DNA from: Sinorhizobium mexicanum
Lineage (GTDB): Bacteria; Pseudomonadota; Alphaproteobacteria; Rhizobiales; Rhizobiaceae
NCBI RefSeq assembly: GCF_013488225.1
Contig: NZ_CP041238.1
Coordinates: 2,195,501 to 2,259,500 of the forward strand
Direction of reading: 5' to 3'
Length of the DNA stretch: 64,000 nucleotides
The notes beneath the pieces are model-generated. The model was not told the origin of the DNA, did not search any database, and was given only the letters and a program-made list of their open reading frames with translations. Each line of letters opens with the position of its first letter. The first letter of the stretch is position 1. Below are positions 1 through 8,803 of this stretch, in pieces. The translations under genes and the position numbers were made by a program.

Positions 1-164
1 TCGCCGGCGATGCATTGCGGTGGCGTCCGGCCAATCGCGCTCTTGTCCGTTCGCTGTCTCGAAATCCGCGCTGCGGGAAATGGTCAGCATGCACAGGTGG
101 TGGCGGCAATTGCTCGCCGACGAAACCGCGCCTCACCAAGGCCGCCGCACCCGGAGGGCGCAAG

Positions 165-254
165 GTCCTTAAATCGGTGCCGATTTGGGGACAAAATCAT
201 GCGGCAATTCAAATGCTGCAATGAGCTTTGCGCGCTGGATGAACGCGCGGCGCT
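165..254 (+). repeat. Truncated RIME-like intergenic palindromic element
   Basis: This partial copy of the palindromic element recurs across the window. It contains the inverted repeat aaatcggtgccgattt at 171-186, then the conserved catgcggcaattcaaa segment and a degenerate cgcgctgg...cgcgcgg hairpin. The terminal ctgtag of full copies (for example 58285-58391) is missing. The Shine-Dalgarno of the next gene begins immediately after it. Confidence 0.7.
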
Positions 255-268
255 CAAAGGAGGCGGAA

Positions 269-691
269 ATGAAGCCGCGAATTAAGGTCCTTACCCTTGG
301 CGTGAGCGATCTCGAAAAGTCGCTCGCCTTCTATCGCGACGGAATGGGCCTGCCGACGGAGGGGATTGTCGGCCAGCAATTCGAAGATGGCGCGGTGGTC
401 TTTTTCCATATGGGCGAGGACCTGATCCTGGCGCTATTCCCGACGACTTCACTTGCGAAGGATGCGAAGATAACCGCACCGCCAGTGCGGCTCGGTGCGG
501 TGTCCATCGGCCACATCGCCAAATCGAGAGACGAGGTCGATGCCGTCATGAAGCAGGCCGAAAAGGCCGGCGCAGTCATTACCGATGCGGCGCATGAACG
601 CGTCTGGGGCGGGTATTCGGGTTATTTCCACGACCCGGACGGCCATCTCCGGGAGATCGTCTGGAATCCGCAATGGACGGTAGCCGATTGA
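269..691 (+). CDS. VOC (glyoxalase/bleomycin-resistance fold) family protein
   Basis: A 140-residue protein of the vicinal-oxygen-chelate family. The first strand begins KPRIKVLTLGVSDLEKSLAFY. The C-terminal half carries the typical GGYSGYFHDPDGHLREI segment, whose glutamate is a usual metal ligand. Length suits a single-domain VOC protein with two beta-alpha-beta-beta-beta modules. The start ATG at 269 is chosen because a near-perfect Shine-Dalgarno (aaaggagg, 256-263) lies 5 nt upstream; an earlier in-frame start at 185 would translate repeat DNA. VOC members include lyases, dioxygenases and resistance proteins. Nothing here fixes the substrate, and no neighbouring gene is functionally linked. 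Confidence 0.85.
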   Translation: MKPRIKVLTLGVSDLEKSLAFYRDGMGLPTEGIVGQQFEDGAVVFFHMGEDLILALFPTTSLAKDAKITAPPVRLGAVSIGHIAKSRDEVDAVMKQAEKAGAVITDAAHERVWGGYSGYFHDPDGHLREIVWNPQWTVAD

Positions 692-773
692 ATGCTGCCG
701 AGACGCGCGCCGAGAAAGCCCGGCGGTTCGCTGGCGGGTTCGGAACCTGGCGGGGCCAGAACCATACTCGCGC

Positions 774-802
774 AAAAAGAAAGGCCCCAACCGGGGCCTT
801 TC
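774..802 (-). terminator. Rho-independent terminator of the fbcFBC operon
   Basis: A perfect 9-bp stem (780-788 with 793-801) with a 4-nt loop is GC-rich. On the minus strand it is followed by a run of T (complement of 774-778). It lies 40 bp beyond the fbcC stop codon. Confidence 0.8.
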
Positions 803-841
803 GAAAATTCTGATGACCGAGCCGGCATTGCCGGATTTCGA

Positions 842-1714
842 TCAATGCTCCTTGTTCGCGTAAACCGACTTCTTCGTCAGATAGATGAGGCCGGTGAAGA
901 TGAGCAGGAACACCATGACCATGAAGCCAGTGCGCTTGCGATCTTCGAGATGCGGCTCGGCCGCCCACATCAGGAATGCCCCGACGTCTTTGGCGTACTG
1001 GTCGACCGTCTGCGGCGTGCCGTCGTCATAAGTGACCTGGTCGTCGGAGATCGGTGGGGCCATGGCCAGCGCTGCCGCGTTCGCGAAGTACGGGTTGTAA
1101 TGTGTTCCTTCAGCGACCTCGACGCCTTCCGGCGGCTCCTGATAACCGGTCAACAGCGCATGGATGTAGTCCGGTCCGCCTTCCTGGTAGGGCCAGAACA
1201 TGTCGAAGACGAACTGCGGGAAGCCGCGCTCGATCCCGCGTGCCTTCGCGATCAGCGAAAAGTCCGGCGGTGCTGCGCCGTTGTTGGCGGCAGCCGCTGC
1301 TTCCTTGTTCGGGAACGGCGACGGGAAGTGATCCGACGGAACGGCCTTCCGCGTGAACATCTCGCCGTCCGCATTCGGTCCGTCCTGAACTTCGTAGTTT
1401 GCCGCGAACGCCTTCACCTGAGCCTCGGAATAGCCCAGATCTTCCAGCGTACGGAAAGCGACGAGGTTCATCGAGTGGCAGGCAGAACAGACTTCGGTGT
1501 AGACCTTGAGGCCGCGCTGGAGCTGGCCTCGGTCGTAGTGGCCGAAGAGGCCGGCAAAGGTCCAATCCTGCTGTTCCGGCTTGTGGATCGGAAAGTGCGG
1601 CGTGCCGCTGGTGGCATGCTCCTCTCCGCCTGCCGGTTCCTGGGCGACGGCGGCGCCCAGGCCGAGACCGGCGACGACAGCGAGTGACAGAATGCCTGTA
1701 ACAAGCTTTTTCAT
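842..1714 (-). CDS. fbcC: Cytochrome c1 subunit of the bc1 complex
   Basis: A 290-residue cytochrome c1 that carries electrons from the Rieske protein to soluble or membrane cytochrome c. Residues 1-24 form a Sec signal ending in AVA. The haem-binding motif CSACH is at 76-80, and the likely axial methionine lies in the LAMAPPISD segment. A single C-terminal transmembrane helix (about 262-282) anchors the protein with its haem domain in the periplasm. It is the last gene of the operon, 32 bp after fbcB and followed by a terminator. The reading frame stays open upstream into fbcB, but the signal peptide and spacing show a separate protein, unlike the fused cyt b/c1 precursor of Bradyrhizobium. 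Confidence 0.96.
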   Translation of the reverse strand: MKKLVTGILSLAVVAGLGLGAAVAQEPAGGEEHATSGTPHFPIHKPEQQDWTFAGLFGHYDRGQLQRGLKVYTEVCSACHSMNLVAFRTLEDLGYSEAQVKAFAANYEVQDGPNADGEMFTRKAVPSDHFPSPFPNKEAAAAANNGAAPPDFSLIAKARGIERGFPQFVFDMFWPYQEGGPDYIHALLTGYQEPPEGVEVAEGTHYNPYFANAAALAMAPPISDDQVTYDDGTPQTVDQYAKDVGAFLMWAAEPHLEDRKRTGFMVMVFLLIFTGLIYLTKKSVYANKEH

Positions 1715-1746
1715 TGTTGTGGGTTCCTTATCAATCACTGTTCTGA

Positions 1747-3027
1747 TCAAGCGCGTACGGTTGCCGGCTGCGCCTTTGCATTCTGCTTTTCCAGCACCGC
1801 CTCGGTGATGGAGTTCGGAATGCGCTTCGGCGTTTCGATCAGGCCGAGAACCGGCATGATGACGAGGAAGAAGGCGAAGTAGTACAGCGTGCCGAGCTGC
1901 GACATCACGACATAGAGGCCTTCTGCAGGGCGCGAGCCCAGCCAGCCGAGCATGATCGCGTTGGCGACGAAGATCCAGAAGAACAGCTTGTACCACGGGC
2001 GGTAGACGGCCGAGCGGACCTTGGACGTGTCGAGCCAGGGCACGAAGAACAGGACGATGATCGAGCCGAACATCACCAGAACGCCGCCAAGCTTGGAGTC
2101 GATCGGTCCGATGCTGAAGGTGATGGCGCGCAGCATTGCGTAGAACGGCAGGTAGTACCATTCCGGAACGATGTGAGCCGGGGTCTTCAGCGCGTCAGCC
2201 GGGATATAGTTGTCCGGATGGCCGAGGAAGTTCGGCATGTAGAACACGAACCAGGCGTAAACGATCAGGAACACCGATACGCCGAGCGCATCCTTCAGCG
2301 TTGCATAGGGCGTGAAGGCGACGGTGTCGGTCTTCGACTTCACTTCCACGCCGGTCGGGTTGGTCTGGCCGACGACATGCAGGGCCCAGATGTGGAGGAC
2401 CACAACGCCGGCGATCATGAAGGGCAGCAGATAGTGCAGCGAGAAGAAGCGGTTCAGCGTCGGTTGGTCGACGGCAAAGCCGCCAAGCAGGAACTGCTGG
2501 ATCCACTCGCCGACCAACGGGAAGGCCGAGAAGAAGCCCGTGATAACGGTCGCACCCCAGAAGGACATCTGACCCCAGGGCAGAACGTAACCCATGAAGC
2601 CGGTTGCCATCATCAGGAGATAGATGACGACGCCGAGGATCCAGAGGATTTCACGCGGTGCCTTGTAGGAGCCGTAGTAGAGACCGCGGGCGATGTGGAG
2701 GTAGACCGCGATGAAGAAGAACGACGCGCCGTTGGCGTGCAGGTAGCGCAACAGCCAACCGTGGTTGACGTCGCGCATGATCTTTTCGACCGAGTTGAAG
2801 GCGACCGACGTTTCCGCCGCATAATGCATGGCCAGCACAACGCCGGTCAGGATCTGGACGATCAGCATCACCGACAGCATGGCGCCGAAGGTGTAGGCGT
2901 AGTTCAGGTTGCGCGGAACCGGATAGGAGACGAACGAGTCGTGGACGAGACGCGGCAGCGGAAGACGGGAATCAACCCACTTCTCGATGCCTGTCGTTGG
3001 CGTGTAGGTTGAATGATCAGCACTCAT
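1747..3027 (-). CDS. fbcB: Cytochrome b subunit of the bc1 complex
   Basis: A 426-residue polytopic cytochrome b, the quinol-oxidising core of respiratory complex III. It has the expected series of hydrophobic helices, haem-binding histidines in helices 2 and 4, and the Qo-site PEWY motif (in [12 protein letters not shown]). Start ATG at 3027 is chosen because the gaggggac Shine-Dalgarno (about 3036-3043) precedes it. The longer frame would begin at a TTG overlapping the fbcF stop. The gene is only 14 bp downstream of fbcF, so the two are co-transcribed and probably translationally linked. Confidence 0.96.
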   Translation of the reverse strand: MSADHSTYTPTTGIEKWVDSRLPLPRLVHDSFVSYPVPRNLNYAYTFGAMLSVMLIVQILTGVVLAMHYAAETSVAFNSVEKIMRDVNHGWLLRYLHANGASFFFIAVYLHIARGLYYGSYKAPREILWILGVVIYLLMMATGFMGYVLPWGQMSFWGATVITGFFSAFPLVGEWIQQFLLGGFAVDQPTLNRFFSLHYLLPFMIAGVVVLHIWALHVVGQTNPTGVEVKSKTDTVAFTPYATLKDALGVSVFLIVYAWFVFYMPNFLGHPDNYIPADALKTPAHIVPEWYYLPFYAMLRAITFSIGPIDSKLGGVLVMFGSIIVLFFVPWLDTSKVRSAVYRPWYKLFFWIFVANAIMLGWLGSRPAEGLYVVMSQLGTLYYFAFFLVIMPVLGLIETPKRIPNSITEAVLEKQNAKAQPATVRA

Positions 3028-3041
3028 TATCAGTAGTCCCC

Positions 3042-3620
3042 TCAACCGATCTTGATAACTGTGTCGGAAACGAACGAGAAGGTCGGCACGGGGAGGTTTT
3101 CCGGTGCCGGGCCTTTGCGGATACGGCCGGCCGTATCGTAGTGCGAGCCGTGGCAGGGACAGAACCAGCCACCGAAATCACCGGCCTGACCGAGCGGAAC
3201 GCAGCCGAGGTGCGTGCAGGAACCGATCATGACGATCCAGTTCTCCTTGCCCTCGCCGGCCGAACGGTCGAGATCGTTGGCCTGGGCGTCGGAGGCAAGG
3301 TTGGCGTTGCGCGCAACCGGATCCTTGAGGTCGTCCAGAGGAACGGCCTTGGCGTCTTCGACTTCCTTGTCCGTGCGGTTGCGGATGAAGATCGGCTTGC
3401 CGCGCCATTTCGCCGTCAGCGACATGCCCGGCTGCAGGCTGGAGACATCGACCTCGATCGAGGCGAGCGCAAGCGTCGATGCGTCGGGACGCATCTGGTC
3501 GATGAACGGCCAGGCAGCGGCAGCGGCGCCGACGACGCCGGCCATACCCGTGGCCAGGTAAAGGAAATCGCGGCGAGTCGGCTCGCCCAAGGTCTCGCTT
3601 GAAGTGTCGTGTTCGCTCAC
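3042..3620 (-). CDS. fbcF: Rieske iron-sulfur subunit of the bc1 complex
   Basis: A 192-residue ubiquinol-cytochrome c reductase Rieske protein. The N-terminus has a twin-arginine signal ([11 protein letters not shown], 15-25) that also serves as membrane anchor. The [2Fe-2S] ligands lie in CTHLGC (135-140) and CPCHGSH (154-160). The start is a GTG at 3620. It is the first gene of fbcF-fbcB-fbcC, the usual order in Rhizobiaceae, so the main promoter must lie in the 363-bp region upstream. Confidence 0.96.
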   Translation of the reverse strand: MSEHDTSSETLGEPTRRDFLYLATGMAGVVGAAAAAWPFIDQMRPDASTLALASIEVDVSSLQPGMSLTAKWRGKPIFIRNRTDKEVEDAKAVPLDDLKDPVARNANLASDAQANDLDRSAGEGKENWIVMIGSCTHLGCVPLGQAGDFGGWFCPCHGSHYDTAGRIRKGPAPENLPVPTFSFVSDTVIKIG

Positions 3621-3983
3621 GGCTAAACCATCCTCTCACGCAATGTTGCGGAAACCGCATCCGCCCCGGCGAGATTCCTGTTCAGGCCATCGCCCGAGCC
3701 AAGGAACCACGCCCTCTCAATTCTCTGGCGCCCTGGCCGGCCTGCCGAGACAAGCGTAGACCGGGCACCAGTATCCGGAAAATTATACGTACGCACTGGA
3801 CGCAGATTCCCCGTCAATCGGGCGCGTTCTATGCTTGATCGCAAATTATGTCCAGCCTTGACAAGGGCATGTGGGCAGATTGTCGCGGGTAAAAGCGCGA
3901 CCAATTGGCACAAGGACTTGACGGGGTTACGGGCCTTTTCCCGGGAGGTGTCGCGGACGGTCGGCGGGCGGCGTTCGAGCGCC
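3621..3983. other. Intergenic region upstream of fbcF
   Basis: No gene is supported in these 363 bp. On the minus strand, facing fbcF, there is a TATAAT (complement of 3782-3787) and a TTGACG (complement of 3811-3816), but they are 24 bp apart, too far for a standard sigma-70-type promoter. The 16-mer cagattgtcgcgggta at 3876-3891 also occurs at 8128-8143. A weak gtcgcg/cgcgac stem (3882-3901) overlaps it. No convincing terminator for the upstream ABC gene was seen. Confidence 0.4.
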
Positions 3984-5849
3984 CTATTCCGCCGCTTCTT
4001 CGCGCGCCAGAAAGCCGCCCGATTGACGCGACCAGAGGTCGGCGTAGAGCCCGCCGCGCGCGATCAGTTCCGCATGGGTGCCATCCTCGACGATGTGTCC
4101 TTTGTCCATCACGACAAGCCGGTCCAGGGCAGCGATCGTCGACAGCCGATGGGCGATCGCAAGCACCGTCTTGCCCTCCATCAGGCGCTCCAGGTTCGAC
4201 TGGATGGCCGCTTCCACTTCGGAATCGAGCGCGGAGGTCGCTTCGTCGAGAACGAGGATCGGCGCATCCTTGAGCATGACGCGGGCAATCGCTATTCGCT
4301 GCCGCTGGCCGCCGGAAAGCTTGACGCCGCGTTCGCCGACATGCGCGTCGAACCCCTTTCGGCCACGCTGATCCTGGAGATTCACGATGAATTCGTATGC
4401 TTCCGCCTTGCGGGCTGCTTCAATCAGCTGCGGTTCATTCGCGCCGGGCCGTCCGAAGAGGATATTGTCACGGATCGACCGGTGCAGAAGCGAGGTGTCT
4501 TGGCTGACCATGCCGACATGGGCGCGCAACGATTCCTGGCGGACACCCGCAATGTCCTGGCGGTCGATCAAGATGCGGCCGCCCTCGAGGTCGTAGAAGC
4601 GCAGCAGCAGGTTGACGAGCGTCGACTTGCCGGCACCGGACCGACCCACAATGCCGACCTTCTCACCCGGCCGAATGGTGAGCGAGAAATCGTCGATGAC
4701 ACCGCTGCCCTTTCCGTAGTGGAACTTCACGTGCTCGAAGCGGATCTCCGGCCGGTGGACCTTGAGACCGGTCGCACCCGGTCGATCGACGAGGCCGATC
4801 GGCTGGGAGACGAGCTCGGCAGAATTCTGGATCGTGCCGATATTGCGCATGATCGCGTTGAACTGCGACATCATGCGGCCGAGCAGCATGTTGAGGCGCA
4901 GCACCAGCGCCAGCGTGAACGCCACCGCGCCGGAACTGACAGAGCCGGCGAGCCACAGATGGATCGCATAGACGGCGATGGCCGTGATCATGAGGCCTGA
5001 AAGCAGCGCCAACGACGAGCGCACGGCCGTCAGCAACCGTGTGAAGGGGATTACCGCGCCCTGGAACCGGTCGAAGCCACCGCGAATATAGCGGTCGTTC
5101 TCCTCGTCACTGCCGAAGAGCTTCAGCGTCTGGATATTCGAATAGGCGTCGACCATACGACCATTGAGCATCGACGCCATCTCGGCCGTCTCGCGGGCGT
5201 GCTTGCGTACCCGGGGGACGAAATAGCGGGCAAGCGCAAGGAAGACGACAATCCAGAACGCCACCATTGCCGCAAGCCGCCAGTCGAGCTGGGCTATCAG
5301 CGCCATGGTCGATGCCGTGTAGATCACGATGAACCACACCACTTGCAACAGCGAGACGATGAGGTCGCTCGTGGCCTGCGCGCCGGACCAGACCTTCGTG
5401 ACGATGCGGCCGGAAAAGTCGTTCTGGAAGAAGGTTAGCGACTGGCGCGCGACGTGAACGTAGGATTGCCAGCGCACCAGGTTGAGAAAACCGGTGATGA
5501 TCGCCTGTTCCTCGACGAGCGCGGCGAGCGCAACCGCAAGGAAGCGGAACACCAGCACCGTCAAGAGCATGAAGAGCAGTTCCGGTCCATTGGCGGCAAT
5601 CAACCCGCTCCATCCGGCCTCCGGCTTCACGGTGTCAAGGACATCGACCAGTCGGCCGACGAAGTAGAAAAGCCCGGCTTCCAGCATCGCCACCAGACCG
5701 CCAAGCGCTGCCATGGCGATGAACGGTCCCTTTGCCTGGCTCGCATAGAACCAGGCGAACCCCCACAACGATTTTGGTGGCTGCAGCCTCTCTCGCGGCG
5801 CGAACGGCTTGATCCAGTTCTCGAAGATGATGACGATGGCGCGCAGCAT
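3984..5849 (-). CDS. ABC exporter half-transporter (TM domain fused to ATPase), copy A
   Basis: A 621-residue type I ABC exporter. The membrane domain with about six helices occupies residues 40-330, followed by the nucleotide-binding domain: Walker A GRSGAGKST near 402, signature LSGGQ near 511, Walker B LVLDEATSALD near 531, and H-loop AHRLS. All catalytic residues look intact. It lies 152 bp downstream of a close paralogue (6002-7855) on the same strand; both end with an almost identical LWSRQSGGF segment. The pair arose by duplication and may form either homodimers or a heterodimer. The substrate (lipid, peptide or drug) cannot be read from sequence. Confidence 0.92.
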   Translation of the reverse strand: MLRAIVIIFENWIKPFAPRERLQPPKSLWGFAWFYASQAKGPFIAMAALGGLVAMLEAGLFYFVGRLVDVLDTVKPEAGWSGLIAANGPELLFMLLTVLVFRFLAVALAALVEEQAIITGFLNLVRWQSYVHVARQSLTFFQNDFSGRIVTKVWSGAQATSDLIVSLLQVVWFIVIYTASTMALIAQLDWRLAAMVAFWIVVFLALARYFVPRVRKHARETAEMASMLNGRMVDAYSNIQTLKLFGSDEENDRYIRGGFDRFQGAVIPFTRLLTAVRSSLALLSGLMITAIAVYAIHLWLAGSVSSGAVAFTLALVLRLNMLLGRMMSQFNAIMRNIGTIQNSAELVSQPIGLVDRPGATGLKVHRPEIRFEHVKFHYGKGSGVIDDFSLTIRPGEKVGIVGRSGAGKSTLVNLLLRFYDLEGGRILIDRQDIAGVRQESLRAHVGMVSQDTSLLHRSIRDNILFGRPGANEPQLIEAARKAEAYEFIVNLQDQRGRKGFDAHVGERGVKLSGGQRQRIAIARVMLKDAPILVLDEATSALDSEVEAAIQSNLERLMEGKTVLAIAHRLSTIAALDRLVVMDKGHIVEDGTHAELIARGGLYADLWSRQSGGFLAREEAAE

Positions 5850-6001
5850 GTTTTCCGATATAGGTGGTTCTGAAACAGCGGCAAACGATTTCCGGTGCCG
5901 GCTATATTACAAATGTGTAAGTTCCGCAGGGGCGCTTGCCCGAAAGAACTTGAGAAAAACGCCACAACTGTTTGTTGCCAAAGGCCAATGGAAGCGGCGG
6001 A

Positions 6002-7855
6002 TTACTCCGCCGCTTCTTCCTTCTCCAGATCGTCGGCAATGAAGCCGCCGGACTGGCGCGACCAGAGATCGGCATAGAGCCCACCCTTGGCCACGAGCTC
6101 TTCATGGGAGCCGGTTTCGACGATGCGACCGGCCTCGAGGATCACCAGGCGATCCATCTCGGTCAATGTCGAGAGCCTGTGTGCAATCGCGATCACCGTC
6201 TTGCCCGCCATAAGCGCGAACAGGTTTTCCTGGATCGCGGCCTCGACTTCGGAATCGAGCGCCGACGTTGCCTCGTCAAGGATCAGGATCGGTGCATCCT
6301 TGAGGAAGACGCGAGCGATCGCGATGCGCTGGCGCTGGCCTCCGGAAAGCTTGACGCCCCGCTCACCAACCTGCGCGTCGAGGCCGCGCCTGCCAAGGTT
6401 GTCCTCCAGCGTCTGGATGAAGTCCCAGGCGTTCGCCTTCTTCGCTGCCGCGACGATGTCCGCATCGCTCGCTTCCGGATGCCCATAGGCGATGTTGTCG
6501 CGGATAGAGCGATGCAACAGCGACGTGTCCTGCGTGACGACGCCGATCTGCGCGCGCAGGCTATTCTGGGTGACGGTGGAGATATCCTGGCCGTCAATGC
6601 GGATTGAGCCGGACTCAAGGTCGTAGAAGCGCAGCAGGAGGTTCATCAGCGTCGTCTTGCCGGCGCCCGACCGCCCGACCAGGCCGATCTTCTCGCCCGG
6701 GCGGATGTCGAGCGACAGCCGATCGATGACACCCTTCGCCTTGCCGTAGTGGAAGCGAACGTTGTCGTAGCTGATCGCGCCATTGTCTGCCTTCAGCAGC
6801 GCGGCATTCGGCTGGTCGATGATGTCGTGCGCCTTGGTCATCATGCCCATGCCGTCATAGACCGTGCCGATATTCTCGAACAGTGCCGAGACCTCCCACA
6901 TGATCCATTGCGACATGCCGTTGATGCGCATCGCAAGGCCGACCGCGATGGCGATCGCGCCCACCGAGATCGCGCTCGTCAGCCACAGGTGGATGCCAAG
7001 CGCGCCGATGGCAAAAAGCGCCAGGCTGTTGTTCGTATAGACGAACACATGAAAGAGCGTCACCTTCCGCATCTGCCGGTGGACGGTATCGAGGAACTCG
7101 TCCATCGCCGCGCGGGCATAGGTCTCCTCGCGACCTGCGTGCGAGAACAGCTTGACGGTCCCGATGTTGGTGTAGCTGTCGACGATACGGCCCGTCATCA
7201 TCGAGCGCGCATCGGCCTGCTCTTTCGAGATCTTCTGGAGGCGCGGGACGAAGTAGCTGACGATCGAGATATAGACCACAAGCCAGACGGCGAGCGGCGC
7301 AACCAGTCGCCAATCAGCCGTCGCCACGACGATCAGCATCGTCACGAAATAGCTGATGACATACACGAAGACGTCGAGGATCTTCATCACCGTCTCGCGC
7401 ACGGCAAGCGACGTCTGCATCACCTTCGTCGCCACGCGTCCTGCGAATTCGTTGGCGAAGAAGGTCATGCTCTGGCGCAAGAGGTAACGGTGCATCTGCC
7501 AGCGCGCGATCATCGGGTAATTGCCGAGCAGCACCTGATGCATGACGAAGGAATCGAGAGCGACCAGGCTCGGCAGGCCGATGAGGACGAGCGCCGCCAT
7601 CCAGAACAGCTTGCCACCTTCGGCCGCCAGGAAGCTGTCGCGGTTGGCGCTGGAGAGCCAGTCGACCATGTTGCCGAGGAACTGGAACAGCGCCACCTCG
7701 CCGATTGCGATCAGCATGGTGCAGACCGACATGATCAGAAGCCATGGAACGGCAGGCTTCGTATAGTGCCAGCAGAAGGCAAAAAGACCTTTCGGCGGAA
7801 GCGTCGGCTCTTCCGTCGGATAGGGATTGAGGCGGGATTCAAACCAGCCAAACAT
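6002..7855 (-). CDS. ABC exporter half-transporter (TM domain fused to ATPase), copy B
   Basis: A 617-residue paralogue of the downstream exporter. The membrane domain covers residues 35-330. The ATPase has Walker A GRSGAGKTT near 397, LSGGQRQRIAIARV near 500, Walker B LILDEATSALD near 522 and AHRLS. The Shine-Dalgarno (gaaggag) lies in one arm of a small inverted repeat at 7864-7886 just before the start. It is first in the pair and so probably carries the promoter, in the 469-bp region upstream. Neither copy has a degenerate site, unlike many heterodimeric exporters. Confidence 0.92.
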   Translation of the reverse strand: MFGWFESRLNPYPTEEPTLPPKGLFAFCWHYTKPAVPWLLIMSVCTMLIAIGEVALFQFLGNMVDWLSSANRDSFLAAEGGKLFWMAALVLIGLPSLVALDSFVMHQVLLGNYPMIARWQMHRYLLRQSMTFFANEFAGRVATKVMQTSLAVRETVMKILDVFVYVISYFVTMLIVVATADWRLVAPLAVWLVVYISIVSYFVPRLQKISKEQADARSMMTGRIVDSYTNIGTVKLFSHAGREETYARAAMDEFLDTVHRQMRKVTLFHVFVYTNNSLALFAIGALGIHLWLTSAISVGAIAIAVGLAMRINGMSQWIMWEVSALFENIGTVYDGMGMMTKAHDIIDQPNAALLKADNGAISYDNVRFHYGKAKGVIDRLSLDIRPGEKIGLVGRSGAGKTTLMNLLLRFYDLESGSIRIDGQDISTVTQNSLRAQIGVVTQDTSLLHRSIRDNIAYGHPEASDADIVAAAKKANAWDFIQTLEDNLGRRGLDAQVGERGVKLSGGQRQRIAIARVFLKDAPILILDEATSALDSEVEAAIQENLFALMAGKTVIAIAHRLSTLTEMDRLVILEAGRIVETGSHEELVAKGGLYADLWSRQSGGFIADDLEKEEAAE

Positions 7856-7863
7856 TATCGAGC

Positions 7864-7886
7864 TCCTTCAGAGTATTTTTGAAGGA
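7864..7886 (-). promoter_or_regulatory. Inverted repeat overlapping the Shine-Dalgarno of the ABC exporter gene
   Basis: Arms tccttca (7864-7870) and tgaagga (7880-7886) with a 9-nt loop form a hairpin in the minus-strand mRNA leader. The arm nearest the ATG contains part of the aaggag ribosome binding site, so folding would hide it. Function is inferred only. Confidence 0.4.
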
Positions 7887-8324
7887 AGGCGGGTCGCCCC
7901 GCATTCTTATCTGGAAAAATCGAAACCGGAAATGGGCCCGCAAAACAGGCTACGACCTCCGGAGAACCGGAGCGCGCGTCAATCGATCGATAGAAAGAAA
8001 AGGCGCGGAACCGGTCAGACCAGGAAGGACCCGGCCCAGAGGCGTGTCATCACGGGAATATGCATGCATGCCTCCAAAGGTTCGCGTTGAAGATGAGCGA
8101 GCTTTAAACCTATTCGCGCGCCCGCGCCAGATTGTCGCGGGTATTTTCCTCTCCATTTTATAATCACCGTCCCGGCTGTTGCCGATACGGCACAAATTAG
8201 CGAGCCAAAAACCAGCGACAGGAAATGTGTCGTCCCACCGCCAGGCCGCGGCTGGATCGCGTGACAATTCGCTGTCATAGAAACCGTCGCTATCACATGC
8301 TCCCTTCCGTTCTGGTGAAGCCCT
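7887..8324. other. Intergenic region between the ABC exporter pair and trmL
   Basis: Divergent promoters for the exporter genes (minus) and trmL (plus) must lie here. No protein-coding frame is convincing. The sequence holds the second copy of the 16-mer cagattgtcgcgggta (8128-8143), embedded in gcgccagattgtcgc (8124-8138). No other repeat or RNA gene was recognised. Confidence 0.4.
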
Positions 8325-8786
8325 ATGAACAGTCTCCGCATCGCGCTCTATCAACCGGACATTCCGGGCAACACCGGCACGATCCTGCGGCTCGCCGCCT
8401 GTCTCGGAATCGCGGTGGATATCATCGAGCCTGCCGGCTTCGATCTGTCGGATCGCAACCTCAAGCGCGCGGGCATGGACTACATTGCGGCGGTCACCCT
8501 TACCCGCCACGTCAACTGGGAGCGTTTCGAAGCTTGGCGGGCGACCACCGGCCGCCGGATTGTGCTGGCCTCGACCAAGGCGGCGCAGCCCTATACGCGC
8601 TTCAGCTTTCGCGCCGACGACATACTGCTGTTCGGACGTGAAAGCGCCGGCGTGCCAGACCACGTGCACGAGCGGGCCGATGGCCGTGTCGTCATCCCGA
8701 TGGCGCCTGGCCAGCGTTCGCTCAATATTGCCATGTCGGCTGCCATGATCGTCGGCGAAGCGATCCGCCAAACCGAGCCTGACTGA
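8325..8786 (+). CDS. trmL: tRNA (cytidine(34)-2'-O)-methyltransferase
   Basis: A 153-residue SPOUT methyltransferase that modifies the wobble nucleotide of tRNA-Leu in E. coli, using S-adenosylmethionine at a trefoil knot. The three SpoU-type signatures are visible: PGNTGTILRL near the N-terminus, LLFGRESAGVP in the middle and SLNIAMSAAMI near the C-terminus. Length matches minimal TrmL, which has no extra RNA-binding domain. It is a single gene, convergent with the MFS gene that ends 18 bp downstream. Confidence 0.92.
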   Translation: MNSLRIALYQPDIPGNTGTILRLAACLGIAVDIIEPAGFDLSDRNLKRAGMDYIAAVTLTRHVNWERFEAWRATTGRRIVLASTKAAQPYTRFSFRADDILLFGRESAGVPDHVHERADGRVVIPMAPGQRSLNIAMSAAMIVGEAIRQTEPD

Positions 8787-8803
8787 CAGGGTGGGCAAGA
8801 ACG

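Noticed and set aside
842..2161. A 439-codon frame joining cytochrome c1 to sequence inside the cytochrome b gene
   Set aside because: The upstream part is the wrong frame of fbcB. A signal peptide, start codon and 32-bp spacing show cytochrome c1 begins at 1714, so this is not a cyt b/c1 fusion.
3882..3901. Hairpin gtcgcg/cgcgac as terminator of the ABC exporter gene
   Set aside because: Short stem, no T-run and about 85 bp from the stop. Kept only as part of the shared 16-mer observation.
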